A stretch of 53,276 nt of DNA from Thermoflexus hugenholtzii JAD2 (GCF_900187885.1 NZ_FYEK01000029.1:1-53276), one strand, 5' to 3'. Shown: positions 16,048 to 25,541, counted from the first letter of the stretch. The notes: generated from the letters alone by a model not told the origin. Numbers and translations are program-made.

Positions 16048-16872
16048 TCACTTCCTCGAGATGCCGCCGCATGGCCAGAGATGCGTCTGGCAGGGAAAAG
16101 CGGGAAACACCGATGCCCCGGCTTCCACATCTTCTGGGACCGAGGCAGGCACCGGGATCGCGATCCAGCGGACCATCCGCCAGAGCGAGAAGGCCGGCTG
16201 GAAGCCCAGCTCTCGCAACGCCCTCGCGATCTCCGGGGTTTCCCGTCGCACCTGCACGTAGACCGGATGCCGCCACCGAGGGCCCAGCTCCCGGATGCAA
16301 CCGGCCAGGGTGGAGAGGGGATCCTCCCGGGTATGACGCAGCTCCTCCAGCCAGGCCCCTCCGGGCCCCCGATGGAGCGCCCATCGGGAGAAGCCTTCCG
16401 GATCCGCAGGGATCTGGAAGGCATGCTCCACAACCTGAGCGGAGCCGGCCCATACCGGATCGCGTCGCAGGGGCTGGAACCCCACCTGACGCAGAAAGGC
16501 CAGCCGGAGCTCGTCCCCACCGACCTCTGCGATCAGCCGTCGGGTGCCGCTCCTCGCGGCCCATTCCACCAGCGCGTGAAACAGCGCTTCCCACCCGGCC
16601 ACCGCCTCCGGATCCGGGGAGGAGGGAATAGGGGCTCCGAACAACAGGCGCAGCTCCTCCCCCTTTCGCCGATCGCTCAGCTGAAGGAAGCGAGAACCCT
16701 CGCCGTCGGTCACCGTCCGCACCGGGATCAGATCGGGGAAGAACAACGAAGCGGTGGCCGCTTCCACCGGTCGGAAGCGGCCCACCCGTGCCGCCCGCTC
16801 GTCGAGATAGAAGCCTTCGTGGAGGACGGCCAGGAACCGCGGCCCATCCCGCAACCGGAAGAACCGGATCAT
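16048..16872 (-). CDS. GNAT-like acetyltransferase-family protein
   Basis: 274 residues. Two segments resemble the C-terminal part of GNAT domains: AFLRQVGFQPLRRDPVWAG (~134-152) and RALRELGFQPAFSLWRMVR (~228-246), each with the A-x-x-x-G-F turn. It may therefore be a tandem GNAT protein with one or both acetyl-CoA sites degenerate; no clear Q-x-x-G-x-G/A pyrophosphate loop is visible. This is a weak fold-level inference. The start overlaps the pdxT stop as ATGA, so it is co-translated with pyridoxal phosphate synthase genes. A much longer frame extending upstream through pdxT is a shadow. Confidence 0.55.
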   Translation of the reverse strand: MIRFFRLRDGPRFLAVLHEGFYLDERAARVGRFRPVEAATASLFFPDLIPVRTVTDGEGSRFLQLSDRRKGEELRLLFGAPIPSSPDPEAVAGWEALFHALVEWAARSGTRRLIAEVGGDELRLAFLRQVGFQPLRRDPVWAGSAQVVEHAFQIPADPEGFSRWALHRGPGGAWLEELRHTREDPLSTLAGCIRELGPRWRHPVYVQVRRETPEIARALRELGFQPAFSLWRMVRWIAIPVPASVPEDVEAGASVFPAFPCQTHLWPCGGISRK

Positions 16873-17462
16873 CCGCGGGCTACCTGACGGACCAGCTCCA
16901 GGAAATACCGATGGAACCGAGTGTCCTCGGTCAGCTCCGGATGGAAAGCGGTGGCCAGCAGGTGCCCCTGCTGCGCCGCGACGATGGACCCGTCCTCCAG
17001 CCGGGCGAGGACCTCCACCCCAGGCCCCACGGCTTCGATGAGGGGCGCCCGGATGAACACCGCATGGAACGGACGGGGGTCGCCCAGGCGGGCCAGGGCC
17101 GGGATCTCCAGGTCCACCTCGAAGCTGTCGATCTGCCGGCCGAAGGCGTTCCGCCGCACCCGGATGTCCATCAGCCCCAGGGTGGGCTGGGGCCGCCCCA
17201 CGTCCTTCGCCAGGAAAATCATGCCGGCGCAGGTGCCCCAGATGGGCTTCCCCGCCTCCGCCATGCGGCGGAGGGGATCCATCAACCCGTAGCGTTCCGC
17301 CAGGGCTCCGATGGTCGTGCTCTCCCCGCCCGGGATGATCAGGCCATCCACCCCTTCCAGATGCTGCGGGAGGCGCACGTCCACCGTCTCCACCCCCAGG
17401 CGGCGGAGCACCTGGTGATGCTCCAGATAATCCCCTTGCAGGCCCAACACGCCGATCCTCAC
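16869..17462 (-). CDS. pdxT: Pyridoxal 5'-phosphate synthase glutaminase subunit
   Basis: Hydrolyses glutamine and channels ammonia to PdxS for de novo vitamin B6 synthesis. 197 residues of the class I glutamine amidotransferase type: IGVLGLQGDYLEH at the N-terminus, the family-specific GLIIPGGESTTIG (~40-52), and nucleophile Cys78 in WGTCAGMIFLAK. The His/Glu pair is in TAFHPELTED near 173-175. Its ATG lies 35 bases after the pdxS stop, and the stop overlaps the GNAT-like gene, forming a pdxS-pdxT-GNAT unit. Full length and intact. Confidence 0.96.
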   Translation of the reverse strand: MRIGVLGLQGDYLEHHQVLRRLGVETVDVRLPQHLEGVDGLIIPGGESTTIGALAERYGLMDPLRRMAEAGKPIWGTCAGMIFLAKDVGRPQPTLGLMDIRVRRNAFGRQIDSFEVDLEIPALARLGDPRPFHAVFIRAPLIEAVGPGVEVLARLEDGSIVAAQQGHLLATAFHPELTEDTRFHRYFLELVRQVARG

Positions 17463-17497
17463 GCTTCACCTCCCGATCCAGGATCCCGGACAGGCGC

Positions 17498-18397
17498 TCA
17501 CCAGCCCCGCAGGGCCAGGCGCTGAGCTTCAGTCAGCTGCCGGATGTCGATGCCATACATGGGCTCGCCGAGGTTGCGGCTGACCATGGCCAGGATCTCC
17601 GGCTCCTGCCAGTAGGTCACCGCCTCGACGATGGCTCGCGCCCGCTTGTAGGGGTTCTCACTCTTGAAGATCCCGCTCCCCACGAAGACGCCGTCCATCC
17701 CCAGCCACATCATCAGGGCGGCGTCCGCAGGGGTGGCGATCCCCCCGGCGGCGAAGAGCACCACCGGCAGTCGGCCCAGGCGCTTGGTCTCCAGGACCAG
17801 CTCGTAGGGCGCGCCGATCTCCCGGGCGTAGGCCACCAGCTCCTCATCCCCCATTCCCTGAATGCGCCGGATGGCCCCCATGATGGCCCGGGCGTGGCGC
17901 ACCGCCTCCACCACGTTGCCGGTCCCCGCCTCCCCTTTGGAGCGAATCATCGCCGCCCCTTCGGCGATCCGCCGGAGCGCCTCCCCGAGATCCCGCGCGC
18001 CGCAGACGAAGGGGACCTTGAACTCCCACTTGTTGATGTGATACTGCTCGTCGGCGGGGGTGAGAACCTCGGACTCATCGATGAAATCCACGCCCAGGGC
18101 CTCGAGGATGCGGGCTTCCATGTAATGGCCAATGCGACACTTGGCCATCACCGGGATGGTCACAGCCTCCATGATCTCCAGGACCTTCTCGGGGTCCGCC
18201 ATACGGGCCACCCCGCCCTGAGCCCGGATGTCCGCGGGGACGCGTTCCAGGGCCATGACCGCGACGGCCCCTGCCTCCTCGGCGATCTGCGCCTGCTCCG
18301 CGTTGGTCACATCCATGATCACGCCGCCCTTGAGCATCTGGGCCAGCCCCCGCTTCACCGTCACCGTCCCATAAGCGCGCTGAACTTCCTGCGCCAT
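17498..18397 (-). CDS. pdxS: Pyridoxal 5'-phosphate synthase lyase subunit
   Basis: Builds PLP from ribose-5-phosphate, glyceraldehyde-3-phosphate and ammonia in a dodecameric complex with PdxT. 299 residues of a (beta/alpha)8 barrel. The two active-site lysines are visible: Lys86 in [14 protein letters not shown] and Lys154 in [31 protein letters not shown] and [19 protein letters not shown] are hallmark segments. It is the first gene of the unit and diverges from the Asp23-fakA-fakB operon. A possible -10 (TAAAAT on the minus strand near 18513) lies ~115 bases upstream. Confidence 0.97.
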   Translation of the reverse strand: MAQEVQRAYGTVTVKRGLAQMLKGGVIMDVTNAEQAQIAEEAGAVAVMALERVPADIRAQGGVARMADPEKVLEIMEAVTIPVMAKCRIGHYMEARILEALGVDFIDESEVLTPADEQYHINKWEFKVPFVCGARDLGEALRRIAEGAAMIRSKGEAGTGNVVEAVRHARAIMGAIRRIQGMGDEELVAYAREIGAPYELVLETKRLGRLPVVLFAAGGIATPADAALMMWLGMDGVFVGSGIFKSENPYKRARAIVEAVTYWQEPEILAMVSRNLGEPMYGIDIRQLTEAQRLALRGW

Positions 18398-18747
18398 GGT
18401 CGCCTCCCTCAGGATCTCGGTTTCCTTCGCCGGCCGCTCTCCTCACAGCCTCCGCCCCTCCGGATGGCCCGCAGGAGAAGCGAAGGGATGATCCGTCCCG
18501 CAAGTGCTTTTCTATTTTAACGCAAGCGCTCCCGGGAAGCGGCCCTCTCTCCAGGGCCTGCCGCCCCGCTCCCAAACCTTCCCAGGCGGAACGATGGCAA
18601 CTTCAGGTTAAGATAGTAACCGGATGTCCGGAGATCGCCGCCGGTCGACCCGGCTGAGCGGGCACACCCGCCCGGACACCGGACCCAGGGAAAAGCGCCA
18701 TGGGGTGGTCTCAAGGGTTTCCTGACAAGCAGGAAGGAGCGCAAGGC
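18398..18747. promoter_or_regulatory. Divergent control region pdxS / asp23
   Basis: 350 bases without a gene. On the plus strand GGAAC (18588-18592) is followed after exactly 13 bases by GGTTAAGAT (18606-18614), the same bipartite arrangement as found upstream of tpiA (30173-30199). A ~130-base leader would then precede asp23. On the minus strand a TAAAAT-like box near 18513 may serve pdxS. A GTCGACCCGGCTGAGCGGG stretch around 18643-18662 shows no clear riboswitch fold by eye. Confidence 0.4.
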
Positions 18748-19116
18748 ATGCACGAACAGAGCGCGCTGGGACGGATTGAGGTCCTGCCTTCCGCGATCGC
18801 GACAGTGGTCGCCCGGGCTCTCACCCAGTGCTACGGGGTGGTGGGGTTGGCTCCCCATCGGATGACCGACGCGGTGGCCAACTTCTTCGCGCCCGACGCC
18901 CGGCGCAGCATCCAGATCCGGGAACGTCCGGAAGGTCTGGTCATCGACGTGTATCTCATCCTGGCCCACGGCGTCCGCCTGATCGCCGTCGCCCACAGCG
19001 TCCAGCAGGCCATCAAATATCAGGTGGAGCGCATCGTCGGCCTGCCGGTCGCCGAGGTGAACGTCCACATCCAGGGCCTGCAAGCACCGCCTTCCTCCCG
19101 CCCGGGGCGAGGATGA
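18748..19116 (+). CDS. Asp23/Gls24 family envelope-stress protein (YloU-like)
   Basis: 122 residues. The family core is visible as RIEVLPSAIATVVARALTQCYGVVGLA, then a central region and IDVYLILAHGVRLIAVAHSVQQAIKYQVERIVGLPVAEVNVHIQGL. Asp23 proteins are small alpha/beta proteins linked to cell-envelope homeostasis. In Firmicutes and Chloroflexota one typically precedes fakA (yloU-yloV), exactly as here with 66 bases between. The ATG at 18748 follows GGAAGGAG; an ATG at 18700 is less well supported. No membrane segment. Confidence 0.9.
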   Translation: MHEQSALGRIEVLPSAIATVVARALTQCYGVVGLAPHRMTDAVANFFAPDARRSIQIRERPEGLVIDVYLILAHGVRLIAVAHSVQQAIKYQVERIVGLPVAEVNVHIQGLQAPPSSRPGRG

Positions 19117-19182
19117 GGGAACGCTTCCCATGCGGGATGGAAGAGACAGGAGGCATAAACTTTTACGAACCCGGAGGAAAAT

Positions 19183-20853
19183 GTGGAGGCAGGAGAGGCT
19201 CGACCCATCCGCCGTCCGCTGCACGAGGTGGATGGACAGACCTTCAAACGAATGTTCCGGGCCGGGTTGCTCTGGCTCCGCCGGCACCACCACCTGGTAA
19301 ACGCCCTGAACGTGTTCCCGGTGCCGGACGGGGATACGGGGACGAACATGCTCCTGACCATGGAGGCGGCCTGGCAGGAGATCGCCGGGATGCCGGACCG
19401 GGAGGTCGGGGCCGTCCTCCAGCGGATGGCCCGCGGGGCCCTGATGGGCGCCCGGGGGAACTCCGGGGTGATCCTCTCTCAAATCTGGCGCGGGATGGCG
19501 GAGGCCATGGATCACCGCCCCACGATGACGGCCGAGGATCTGGCTCGAGCCCTCCAAGAAGCCACCCGCACGGCCTATCGAGGGGTGATGAGGCCGGTGG
19601 AGGGAACCATCCTCACGGTGATCCGCGAGGCCAGCGAGGCCGCTGCCGAAGCCCTGGGCCGGGGCGCGGACATCGTAGAGCTGCTGGAGCAGGTGGTTCA
19701 TCGCGCGCGCGAAGCGGTGCGCCGCACCCCTGAGCTGCTCCCTATCCTGAGGGCGGCAGGCGTGGTGGATTCGGGCGGACAGGGCCTTTACCTGATCCTG
19801 GAGGGGATGTTGCGCGATCTGCGCGGGGAGCCCGTGGAGCCGGAAGAACCGACGGCGGAGTCCCTGCCCTCCGGCGCCCCGGTCGCTCAGGCGCTGGAGC
19901 CCGGCGCGGAGGGCTACGGCTATGACGTCCAGTTCATCCTGGTCGGCCGGAACCTGGACGTCCAGCGGATCCGCCGCGACCTGGAGGCGATGGGCGACAG
20001 CGTCCTGGTCGTAGGGGATGCCAACACGGTCAAAGTGCACCTGCACGTCCATGACCCTGGCCGCCCGCTGAGCTACGCCGTCCGATGGGGGAGCCTGCGG
20101 GATGTGGTGGTGGAGGACATGCAGGCTCAGTATGAGGCGTTCATCCGGGAGCGGGCGCAGACCCCAGAGCCCCCCGCCCCGCGGGTGGCGCCCGGCCAGG
20201 TGGCCACCCTGGTGGTGGTCCCCAGCGCCGGCTGGGGACGGATCTTCGAGAGCCTGGGGGCCAGCGCGGTTCTGCCCGGCGGGCCTACCATGAATCCCAG
20301 CGCCCAGCAGTTCATTGAACGCCTGGAAGCCCTCCCCACGGATCGGATCATCGTGCTGCCGAACCATCCGAACGTGATGATGGCCGCTCAGCAGGCAGCC
20401 CAATTGACCCCCGGGAAGCAGGTGGAGATCCTACCGGCCCGCACCCTTCCCCAGGGGGTGGCCGCCATGGTCGCCTACCGGCCGGAAGCGGATCTCGAGG
20501 ACAACCGGCGGGCGATGGAGGAGGCCATCAGTCGGGTGCGCAGCGGCGCCCTTACCCGGGCCACTCGGGATGCCGTGCTGGAAGGCGTGACCGTCCGCCG
20601 GGGCCAGTGGATCGGACTGGTCGAGGATCACCTGGTGGCCGCCGGGGACGACCTGGAAGCGGTGGCCGGAAAGACCCTGGAAGAAATGGGCGCGGCCTCC
20701 GCCGAGCTGATCACCCTCTACGTCGGCGCCGAGGCGGAGCCCGACCAGACCGCCTCCCTGGCGGAGGCCATCCGGAGGCGCTATCCGGATTGTCAGGTTG
20801 AGATCGTGGAAGCGGGGCAGCCTCATTATCCTTATATTCTGAGCGCGGAATAG
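19183..20853 (+). CDS. fakA: Fatty acid kinase catalytic subunit (DAK2 domain, YloV-like)
   Basis: Phosphorylates fatty acids bound to FakB proteins, feeding exogenous or recycled acyl chains into phospholipid. The N-terminal DhaL/DAK2 nucleotide domain has the Mg-ATP ligands in FPVPDGDTGTNMLLTM (Asp49, Asp51) and the loop LMGARGNSGVILSQIWRG (~87-104). A middle domain (from ~245) and a C-terminal DegV-like domain with LPNHPNVMMAAQQAA and AMVAYRPEADLEDN complete 556 residues, the normal length. The GTG start has GGAGG five bases upstream. The FakB partner follows 30 bases downstream. Confidence 0.92.
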   Translation: MEAGEARPIRRPLHEVDGQTFKRMFRAGLLWLRRHHHLVNALNVFPVPDGDTGTNMLLTMEAAWQEIAGMPDREVGAVLQRMARGALMGARGNSGVILSQIWRGMAEAMDHRPTMTAEDLARALQEATRTAYRGVMRPVEGTILTVIREASEAAAEALGRGADIVELLEQVVHRAREAVRRTPELLPILRAAGVVDSGGQGLYLILEGMLRDLRGEPVEPEEPTAESLPSGAPVAQALEPGAEGYGYDVQFILVGRNLDVQRIRRDLEAMGDSVLVVGDANTVKVHLHVHDPGRPLSYAVRWGSLRDVVVEDMQAQYEAFIRERAQTPEPPAPRVAPGQVATLVVVPSAGWGRIFESLGASAVLPGGPTMNPSAQQFIERLEALPTDRIIVLPNHPNVMMAAQQAAQLTPGKQVEILPARTLPQGVAAMVAYRPEADLEDNRRAMEEAISRVRSGALTRATRDAVLEGVTVRRGQWIGLVEDHLVAAGDDLEAVAGKTLEEMGAASAELITLYVGAEAEPDQTASLAEAIRRRYPDCQVEIVEAGQPHYPYILSAE

Positions 20854-20883
20854 AGCGCGGATCCTCAAAGGAGAACGTCATCG

Positions 20884-21720
20884 ATGCCGGTGCGGGTGCT
20901 GGTGGATAGCGCGGCCCTTCTGGACGCTCCCGACCTGCCGGGGGAGCTCCTGATCCGGATCCCCCTGACTATCCGGGCGGATCACCGGGCGTTTCGGGAA
21001 GGGATCGACGAGATCCCGCCGGATCTGTGGCCACCGGCGGATCGTTCGATCGGTTTCCGTCTGGAACCGCCGGGCGAGGAGGCGCTGCGGGAGCTTTATC
21101 TTCGGCTGGCCCCCGGCACCTCCGCCATCGTAGCGGTGCTGCACTCCGGTCGGCTCTCGCCGCTGGTGGCGCAGGCCCAGGCGGCCGCCTCGGCGGTGCT
21201 GGGACGGTGCCCGGTGCATGTGCTGGACACCCAGACGCTGGGGGCGGGGCAGGGATGGATGGCGGAGACGGCGCTCCGGCTGGCTGCCCAGGGTCAGCCC
21301 GCGGAGGAGATCGTCCGACGCCTGCGGGGGATGCTCTCCCGGATCTACACTGTCTTCATCACCGAAAGCCTGGAGCCCCTGGAGCGGAACCGCTTGCTGA
21401 GCAAGACCCAGCGGATCCTGGGGACGATGCTGGGGATCCGCCCCTTCCTGATGATGGAAGAGGGGGCCCTGCTCCCTCTGGAGAAAGCGCGCTCTACGGA
21501 GAAGGCCCTGGAGAAGCTGCTGGAGTTCGCCGCGGAGTTCTCCCGGGCCGAACGGGTGGCGGTTCTGTATGGCCCGGCGCGCGCCCCTCAGGAGGCCCAC
21601 GCTTTCGCCCAGCGCCTTCAGGAGGTCCTTCGGGCGCGGGAGCTCCGGGTGTATCCCTACGGGCCCTCCCTGGCCGCCTGGATCGGCTTCGACGGCCTGG
21701 GCGTGACCATCCAGGAGTAG
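20884..21720 (+). CDS. DegV-family fatty-acid-binding protein (FakB)
   Basis: 278 residues. FakB presents a fatty acid to FakA for phosphorylation. The N-terminal VRVLVDSAALLDAP corresponds to the family V-D-S-[TS]-x-D-L start, and VHVLDTQTLGAGQGWM plus ETAL to the S-x-x-x-S-x-G-x-G helix. VFITESLEPLERNRLLSKTQRILG matches the central DegV helix, and IRPFLMMEEGALLPLEKAR is typical. Some ligand positions are unusual: the S-G-L-S-G-T loop reads HSGRLSPLV, and the C-terminal G-P-x-x-x-x-H-x-G-P motif reads GPSLAAWIGFDGLGV, with His replaced by Ile/Phe. Binding preference may therefore differ from model FakBs. Second gene of the pair after fakA. Confidence 0.85.
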   Translation: MPVRVLVDSAALLDAPDLPGELLIRIPLTIRADHRAFREGIDEIPPDLWPPADRSIGFRLEPPGEEALRELYLRLAPGTSAIVAVLHSGRLSPLVAQAQAAASAVLGRCPVHVLDTQTLGAGQGWMAETALRLAAQGQPAEEIVRRLRGMLSRIYTVFITESLEPLERNRLLSKTQRILGTMLGIRPFLMMEEGALLPLEKARSTEKALEKLLEFAAEFSRAERVAVLYGPARAPQEAHAFAQRLQEVLRARELRVYPYGPSLAAWIGFDGLGVTIQE

Positions 21721-21850
21721 AGGCGCAGGGGGCGTCAGGCCCCGCCACATCCCTCCCGCCCCGGACGGGCTATGGGCGCATCGTCGCCGGAGTGAGCAGG
21801 CGGAAGGAATCCTCGCCATCCATTTGGCGGAACCATCAGGAGGGAGATCG

Positions 21851-22510
21851 ATGCTTTCCCGGGTGCTGTCGGCGATCGTGGTGATCTCTGTTCCGGTTGT
21901 GCTGCTTCTCCTCAACGTCCGGTTGCTGATGAACGACTGGTTCATCCGGCTGGAATACGCCCGCCCGGATTTCCCGCCCGACCTTTATGGGATGAGCCGG
22001 GAGGAGCGGCTTTCGCTGGCCCTCACCGGCCTGCGCTCCGTCACTCAGCCCCCTGGGGCCAGCATCCTGCGGGAGGTCCGGTTCGCCGACGGACGGCCGG
22101 CCTTCAACGAGCGGGAGGTCCGCCACATGCAGGATGTCTACGTCCTGCAGGGCCTCGCCTTCCGGGTCGGCGGGATCCTAACGCTGCTTCTATTGGGCGC
22201 GTGGCTGTGCCTGTGGTTCTCCCCGGGAACCCGAACTCTGGCCTGGCGCAGCCTGGGCTGGGGCGGCTGGCTCACCCTGGGGCTGGTGCTGCTGCTCACC
22301 CTGGGTTTCGCCCTGGCCTTCGATACCGCCTTCACCCTGTTCCACCGCTTGTTCTTCGAAGGGGACACCTGGCTCTTCCTCCCCAGCGACACCCTGATCC
22401 GCCTGTATCCAGAGAAGTTCTGGTTCGACGCGGCCCTCTTCATCGGCGGGCTGACCATGCTGGAGGCCGCCGTGTTGATCCTGGTCACAAGGGGGCGGCC
22501 GGTGTCCTGA
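21851..22510 (+). CDS. DUF1461 (TIGR01906) integral membrane protein
   Basis: 219 residues with an N-terminal membrane helix ([22 protein letters not shown]), a large extracytoplasmic loop, and three further helices. The family signature [20 protein letters not shown] followed by [18 protein letters not shown] (~160-200) is clear. Function is unknown; members are widespread in Firmicutes and Chloroflexota. The ATG at 21851 has AGGAGGGAG six bases upstream; an earlier in-frame ATG at 21824 is not needed. It lies 130 bases after fakB and 60 before the decarboxylase gene. Confidence 0.88.
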   Translation: MLSRVLSAIVVISVPVVLLLLNVRLLMNDWFIRLEYARPDFPPDLYGMSREERLSLALTGLRSVTQPPGASILREVRFADGRPAFNEREVRHMQDVYVLQGLAFRVGGILTLLLLGAWLCLWFSPGTRTLAWRSLGWGGWLTLGLVLLLTLGFALAFDTAFTLFHRLFFEGDTWLFLPSDTLIRLYPEKFWFDAALFIGGLTMLEAAVLILVTRGRPVS

Positions 22511-22570
22511 CGAACGGAGGATAGATCCCGTCCCTCACGCAGAATGAGACCCACATTTGAGGAAAGCCCC

Positions 22571-23512
22571 ATGCGTATCCTGATCACCGGCGCCGCCGGC
22601 TTCATCGGATCCCACCTGTGCGATCGGTTCATCGCCGAGGGCCACGAGGTCATCGGGGTGGACAACTTCCTCACCGGGAGCCCGGACAACATCGCCCATC
22701 TCATGGGGCATCCGCGCTTTCGCTTGATCCGGCATGACGTCACCCACTTCCTGTATGTGGAGGGCCCCCTGGACGCGGTGTTGCACTTCGCCTCCCCGGC
22801 CAGCCCCGTGGATTACCTGAAGTATCCGATCCAGACCCTCAAGGTGGGCGCGTTGGGAACCCATAACACCCTCGGCCTGGCCCGGGTCAAGGGCGCCCGC
22901 TATATGCTGGCCTCGACCAGCGAGGTCTACGGCGACCCCCAGGTCCACCCCCAGCCGGAGACCTACTGGGGTCATGTCAACCCCATCGGCCCGCGCGGCG
23001 TCTACGACGAGGCCAAGCGGTTCGCCGAGGCCATGGTGATGGCCTATCACCGGGTCCACGGCCTTCGCACCCGCATCGTGCGCATCTTCAACACCTATGG
23101 CCCCCGCATGCGGCTGGATGACGGCCGGGTCGTCCCGAACTTCATCGGCCAGGCCCTGCGTCGGGAGCCCCTCACGGTCTACGGGGACGGCTCCCAAACC
23201 CGCAGCTTCTGCTACATCGACGACCTGGTGGAGGGGATCGTCCGGCTGCTGGAGGTGGAGGAGCCGGAGCCGGTGAACCTGGGGAACCCGGAGGAAGTGA
23301 GCATCCGCGCGTTCGCGGAGATCATCAACCGGCTGACGGGGAACCCGGCCGGGATCCGCTTCTTGCCGGATCGTCGGATCCCGGGAGATCCCCAGCGCCG
23401 CTGTCCGGATATCACGAAAGCACGCCAGCGGCTGGGGTGGAGCCCCCAGGTCCCCTTAGAGGAAGGCCTGCGGCGAACGATCCGCTGGTTTGCGGAACGG
23501 CTGCAAAGGTAG
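22571..23512 (+). CDS. UDP-glucuronate decarboxylase-like NAD-dependent epimerase/dehydratase
   Basis: Extended SDR enzyme of 313 residues, best match UDP-xylose synthase type (UDP-glucuronate to UDP-xylose), supplying a pentose for surface glycans. The NAD loop is [18 protein letters not shown] (3-20). STSEVYGDP gives the catalytic Ser/Thr, and [17 protein letters not shown] the Tyr-x-x-x-Lys pair with the E-A-K-R-x-A-E motif characteristic of [12 protein letters not shown] and [18 protein letters not shown] are further UXS-type motifs. The ATG at 22571 is the family start. Downstream are an O-antigen ligase and GtrA protein, so it belongs to a glycan cluster. Confidence 0.9.
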   Translation: MRILITGAAGFIGSHLCDRFIAEGHEVIGVDNFLTGSPDNIAHLMGHPRFRLIRHDVTHFLYVEGPLDAVLHFASPASPVDYLKYPIQTLKVGALGTHNTLGLARVKGARYMLASTSEVYGDPQVHPQPETYWGHVNPIGPRGVYDEAKRFAEAMVMAYHRVHGLRTRIVRIFNTYGPRMRLDDGRVVPNFIGQALRREPLTVYGDGSQTRSFCYIDDLVEGIVRLLEVEEPEPVNLGNPEEVSIRAFAEIINRLTGNPAGIRFLPDRRIPGDPQRRCPDITKARQRLGWSPQVPLEEGLRRTIRWFAERLQR

Positions 23513-23545
23513 GTCGGAATCCATTTCGACTTAGCGAATCATCGA

Positions 23546-24988
23546 ATGCAGATGCTTCGGTGGCGGATCCGCTTATTCGGATGGGAGGCGCTCTGGGGCC
23601 TGATGGCCCTCGGAACAGGCGCGCTGACGCTGCTCGGCCCGGATCCCCGGATCCTCGGGGGGGTCCTCCTGGCCCTCCTTCTGTTCATCGGGATCTTCTG
23701 GGTCCCGGAGGCCGGGCTGGGGCTGGCGCTGATCGCCGGGCCCTTCGCCCCCCTGGAGAACGAGATCGCCCGTCCTCCCCTCAACAGCGCCCAGGTCTTC
23801 CTCGGCCTGGCGCTGCTGGCCTGGACCTGGAGGGGGCTGGCCCGCCGGGATCTGCGCGTCCCCTCCTGGGGTTGGGGATGGGCTTACGGGCTCTACCTGG
23901 GATACATCCTCCTCTCCCTGCTGTGGGCCGCCTCCTGGGAGGAAGGGCTGCCGGAGTGGATCAAGTGGGTCCAGATTGGGCTGGTGGTGATCCTGGTTCG
24001 AACGGCCCAGCCTCCCGTTCAGCGCGGGCTCCTGGGGGCGGCGCTCCTCTCCGGCGCCCTTCAGGCCGGCGTCGGGCTCTGGCAAGCGGTCCTGCGGGGG
24101 ACAGGCCCGGAACACTTCCGCCTCCCTGGGCTCCCCTTCTACCGGGCCTATGGGACCTTCCAGCAGCCCAATCCCTTCGCCGGGATGATGGGGTTGATCG
24201 CCCCGGTGGCCCTGGGGCTGGGATGGAGCCTGTGGCGGGATCCAGAGATGCAGCGTTGGAGGTGGGCCCGGCCTGTCGGGTTGGGCGCGCTGGGGGTGGG
24301 CATTCTGTCCCTCCTCGGCCTGCTGGCCTCGTGGTCCCGGGGGGCGTGGCTGGGGGCTGGGATGGCCGGGCTGGTTTTGTTGCTGATGCTGCCGGCCCGC
24401 GCCCGCCACGGGCTGGCCGTCGGGAGCCTCCTGGTGCTGCTGAGCGCGCTGGCCTGGACCGCCGGGATGATCCCGACGCCGATCCAGGCCCGGCTGGCTG
24501 GGGCCCTGGAGGAGATCCGGGTGATAGATGTGCGGGGGGTGGAGGTGAATGAAGCGAACTTCGCGGTGATCGAGCGGCTGGCCCACTGGCAGGCGGCTGT
24601 GGAGATGTTCCGGGCTCACCCCTGGCTGGGGGTGGGGTTCGGGAACTACGCCGCCGCCTACCCGGCCTACGCGCTGATCCGCTGGCCGAACCCCCTGGGA
24701 CATGCCCACAACATCTATCTGAACGTAGCGGCCGAAACCGGCCTTATCGGGCTGGCCCTCTATCTGCTGCTCTGGGCCGCGATCGGGGCCCGGACCTGGG
24801 CGGCATGGCGGGGAAATGTGGGATGGCGTCGCGGGTTGGCGGCCGGGCTGATGGCCGCCTGGGCGCACTTGCATATCCATCAGATTTTCGATAACCTGTA
24901 TGTGGCCAACCTGCCCCTGCTGCTGGCTCTCTACGGAGCGTGGGCCGAGATCCTGATCTCAGAGGGGAAGCCGGGAAAGAGAGGCTAA
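23546..24988 (+). CDS. O-antigen ligase / Wzy-type polymerase family membrane protein
   Basis: 480 residues with about 11-12 predicted membrane helices. The large periplasmic loop contains WQAAVEMFRAHPWLGVGFGNY and HAHNIYLNVAAETGLIGLALY, the Wzy_C/WaaL signature (H-x-H-N and G-x-x-G). Such enzymes ligate or polymerise lipid-linked oligosaccharides at the outer face of the membrane. The start at 23546 follows the decarboxylase by 33 bases. With the glycosyltransferases and Wzz proteins at 2.2-8.1 kb it could form one Wzy-dependent pathway, but the loci are 15 kb apart and on opposite strands. Confidence 0.88.
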   Translation: MQMLRWRIRLFGWEALWGLMALGTGALTLLGPDPRILGGVLLALLLFIGIFWVPEAGLGLALIAGPFAPLENEIARPPLNSAQVFLGLALLAWTWRGLARRDLRVPSWGWGWAYGLYLGYILLSLLWAASWEEGLPEWIKWVQIGLVVILVRTAQPPVQRGLLGAALLSGALQAGVGLWQAVLRGTGPEHFRLPGLPFYRAYGTFQQPNPFAGMMGLIAPVALGLGWSLWRDPEMQRWRWARPVGLGALGVGILSLLGLLASWSRGAWLGAGMAGLVLLLMLPARARHGLAVGSLLVLLSALAWTAGMIPTPIQARLAGALEEIRVIDVRGVEVNEANFAVIERLAHWQAAVEMFRAHPWLGVGFGNYAAAYPAYALIRWPNPLGHAHNIYLNVAAETGLIGLALYLLLWAAIGARTWAAWRGNVGWRRGLAAGLMAAWAHLHIHQIFDNLYVANLPLLLALYGAWAEILISEGKPGKRG

Positions 24989-25020
24989 GCATTCTGTTCT
25001 CATCTCAGGAGGATCCCATC

Positions 25021-25485
25021 GTGGAGAGAAAAGAGGTCATCCGCTTCGCCGCCATCGATCTCGTCCCCCCGACTTATCGAAAAGAGTTGCGTCGGTTCCT
25101 GAAGTTCTGCGTGGTGGGGACAGTAGGGTTCATTGTGGACACCGGGCTCCTGAACGGGTTGATCTTCCTGGGCGGGGTGATCCCGGTGATCGCCAAGGCG
25201 ATCTCTTTCATCGCCGCGGTGACCAACAATTTCCTGTGGAACCGTTACTGGACTTACCCGGAGTCCCGCTCCAAGCCCCTCTGGCAGCAGATCTCCCAGT
25301 TCTTTGTGGTGAACACCGCGGGACTGGGGATCAACCTGATGGTGTTCGGGACGGCCTCCGCCTTTCTGATCCCCCGTCTGGGGATGAAATGGGGGGTGAA
25401 CCTGTCTCAGATCCTCGCCGTGGGGGTCGCCCTCTTCTGGAATTTCTTTGTGAACCGCTTCTGGACTTTCAACGACGTTCCCTGA
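25021..25485 (+). CDS. GtrA-family membrane protein
   Basis: 154 residues, four membrane helices: KFCVVGTVGFIVDTGLLNGL, VIAKAISFIAAVTNNFLWNRYW, FFVVNTAGLGINLMVFG, and ILAVGVALFWNFFVNRFWTF. The N-terminal F-x-x-V-G and the two N-F-x-x-N-R-x-W-T motifs are classical for GtrA, thought to flip polyprenyl-phosphate sugars. The GTG start (25021) is preferred since AGGAGG lies eight bases upstream. The only polyprenyl-phosphate sugar synthase-like GT2 in the window (7350-8111) would be a natural partner. The selenoprotein gene follows 56 bases downstream. Confidence 0.9.
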   Translation: MERKEVIRFAAIDLVPPTYRKELRRFLKFCVVGTVGFIVDTGLLNGLIFLGGVIPVIAKAISFIAAVTNNFLWNRYWTYPESRSKPLWQQISQFFVVNTAGLGINLMVFGTASAFLIPRLGMKWGVNLSQILAVGVALFWNFFVNRFWTFNDVP

Positions 25486-25541
25486 TCGAGGGAACGGATG
25501 CCAGCTCGAGCGCTAAGAACCTTTCACGCAGGAGGGTAAAG

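Noticed and set aside
16048-17469. A 473-codon frame fusing the GNAT-like gene with upstream sequence
   Set aside because: The upstream part is antiphase to the well-supported pdxT; the real start is the ATG overlapping the pdxT stop.
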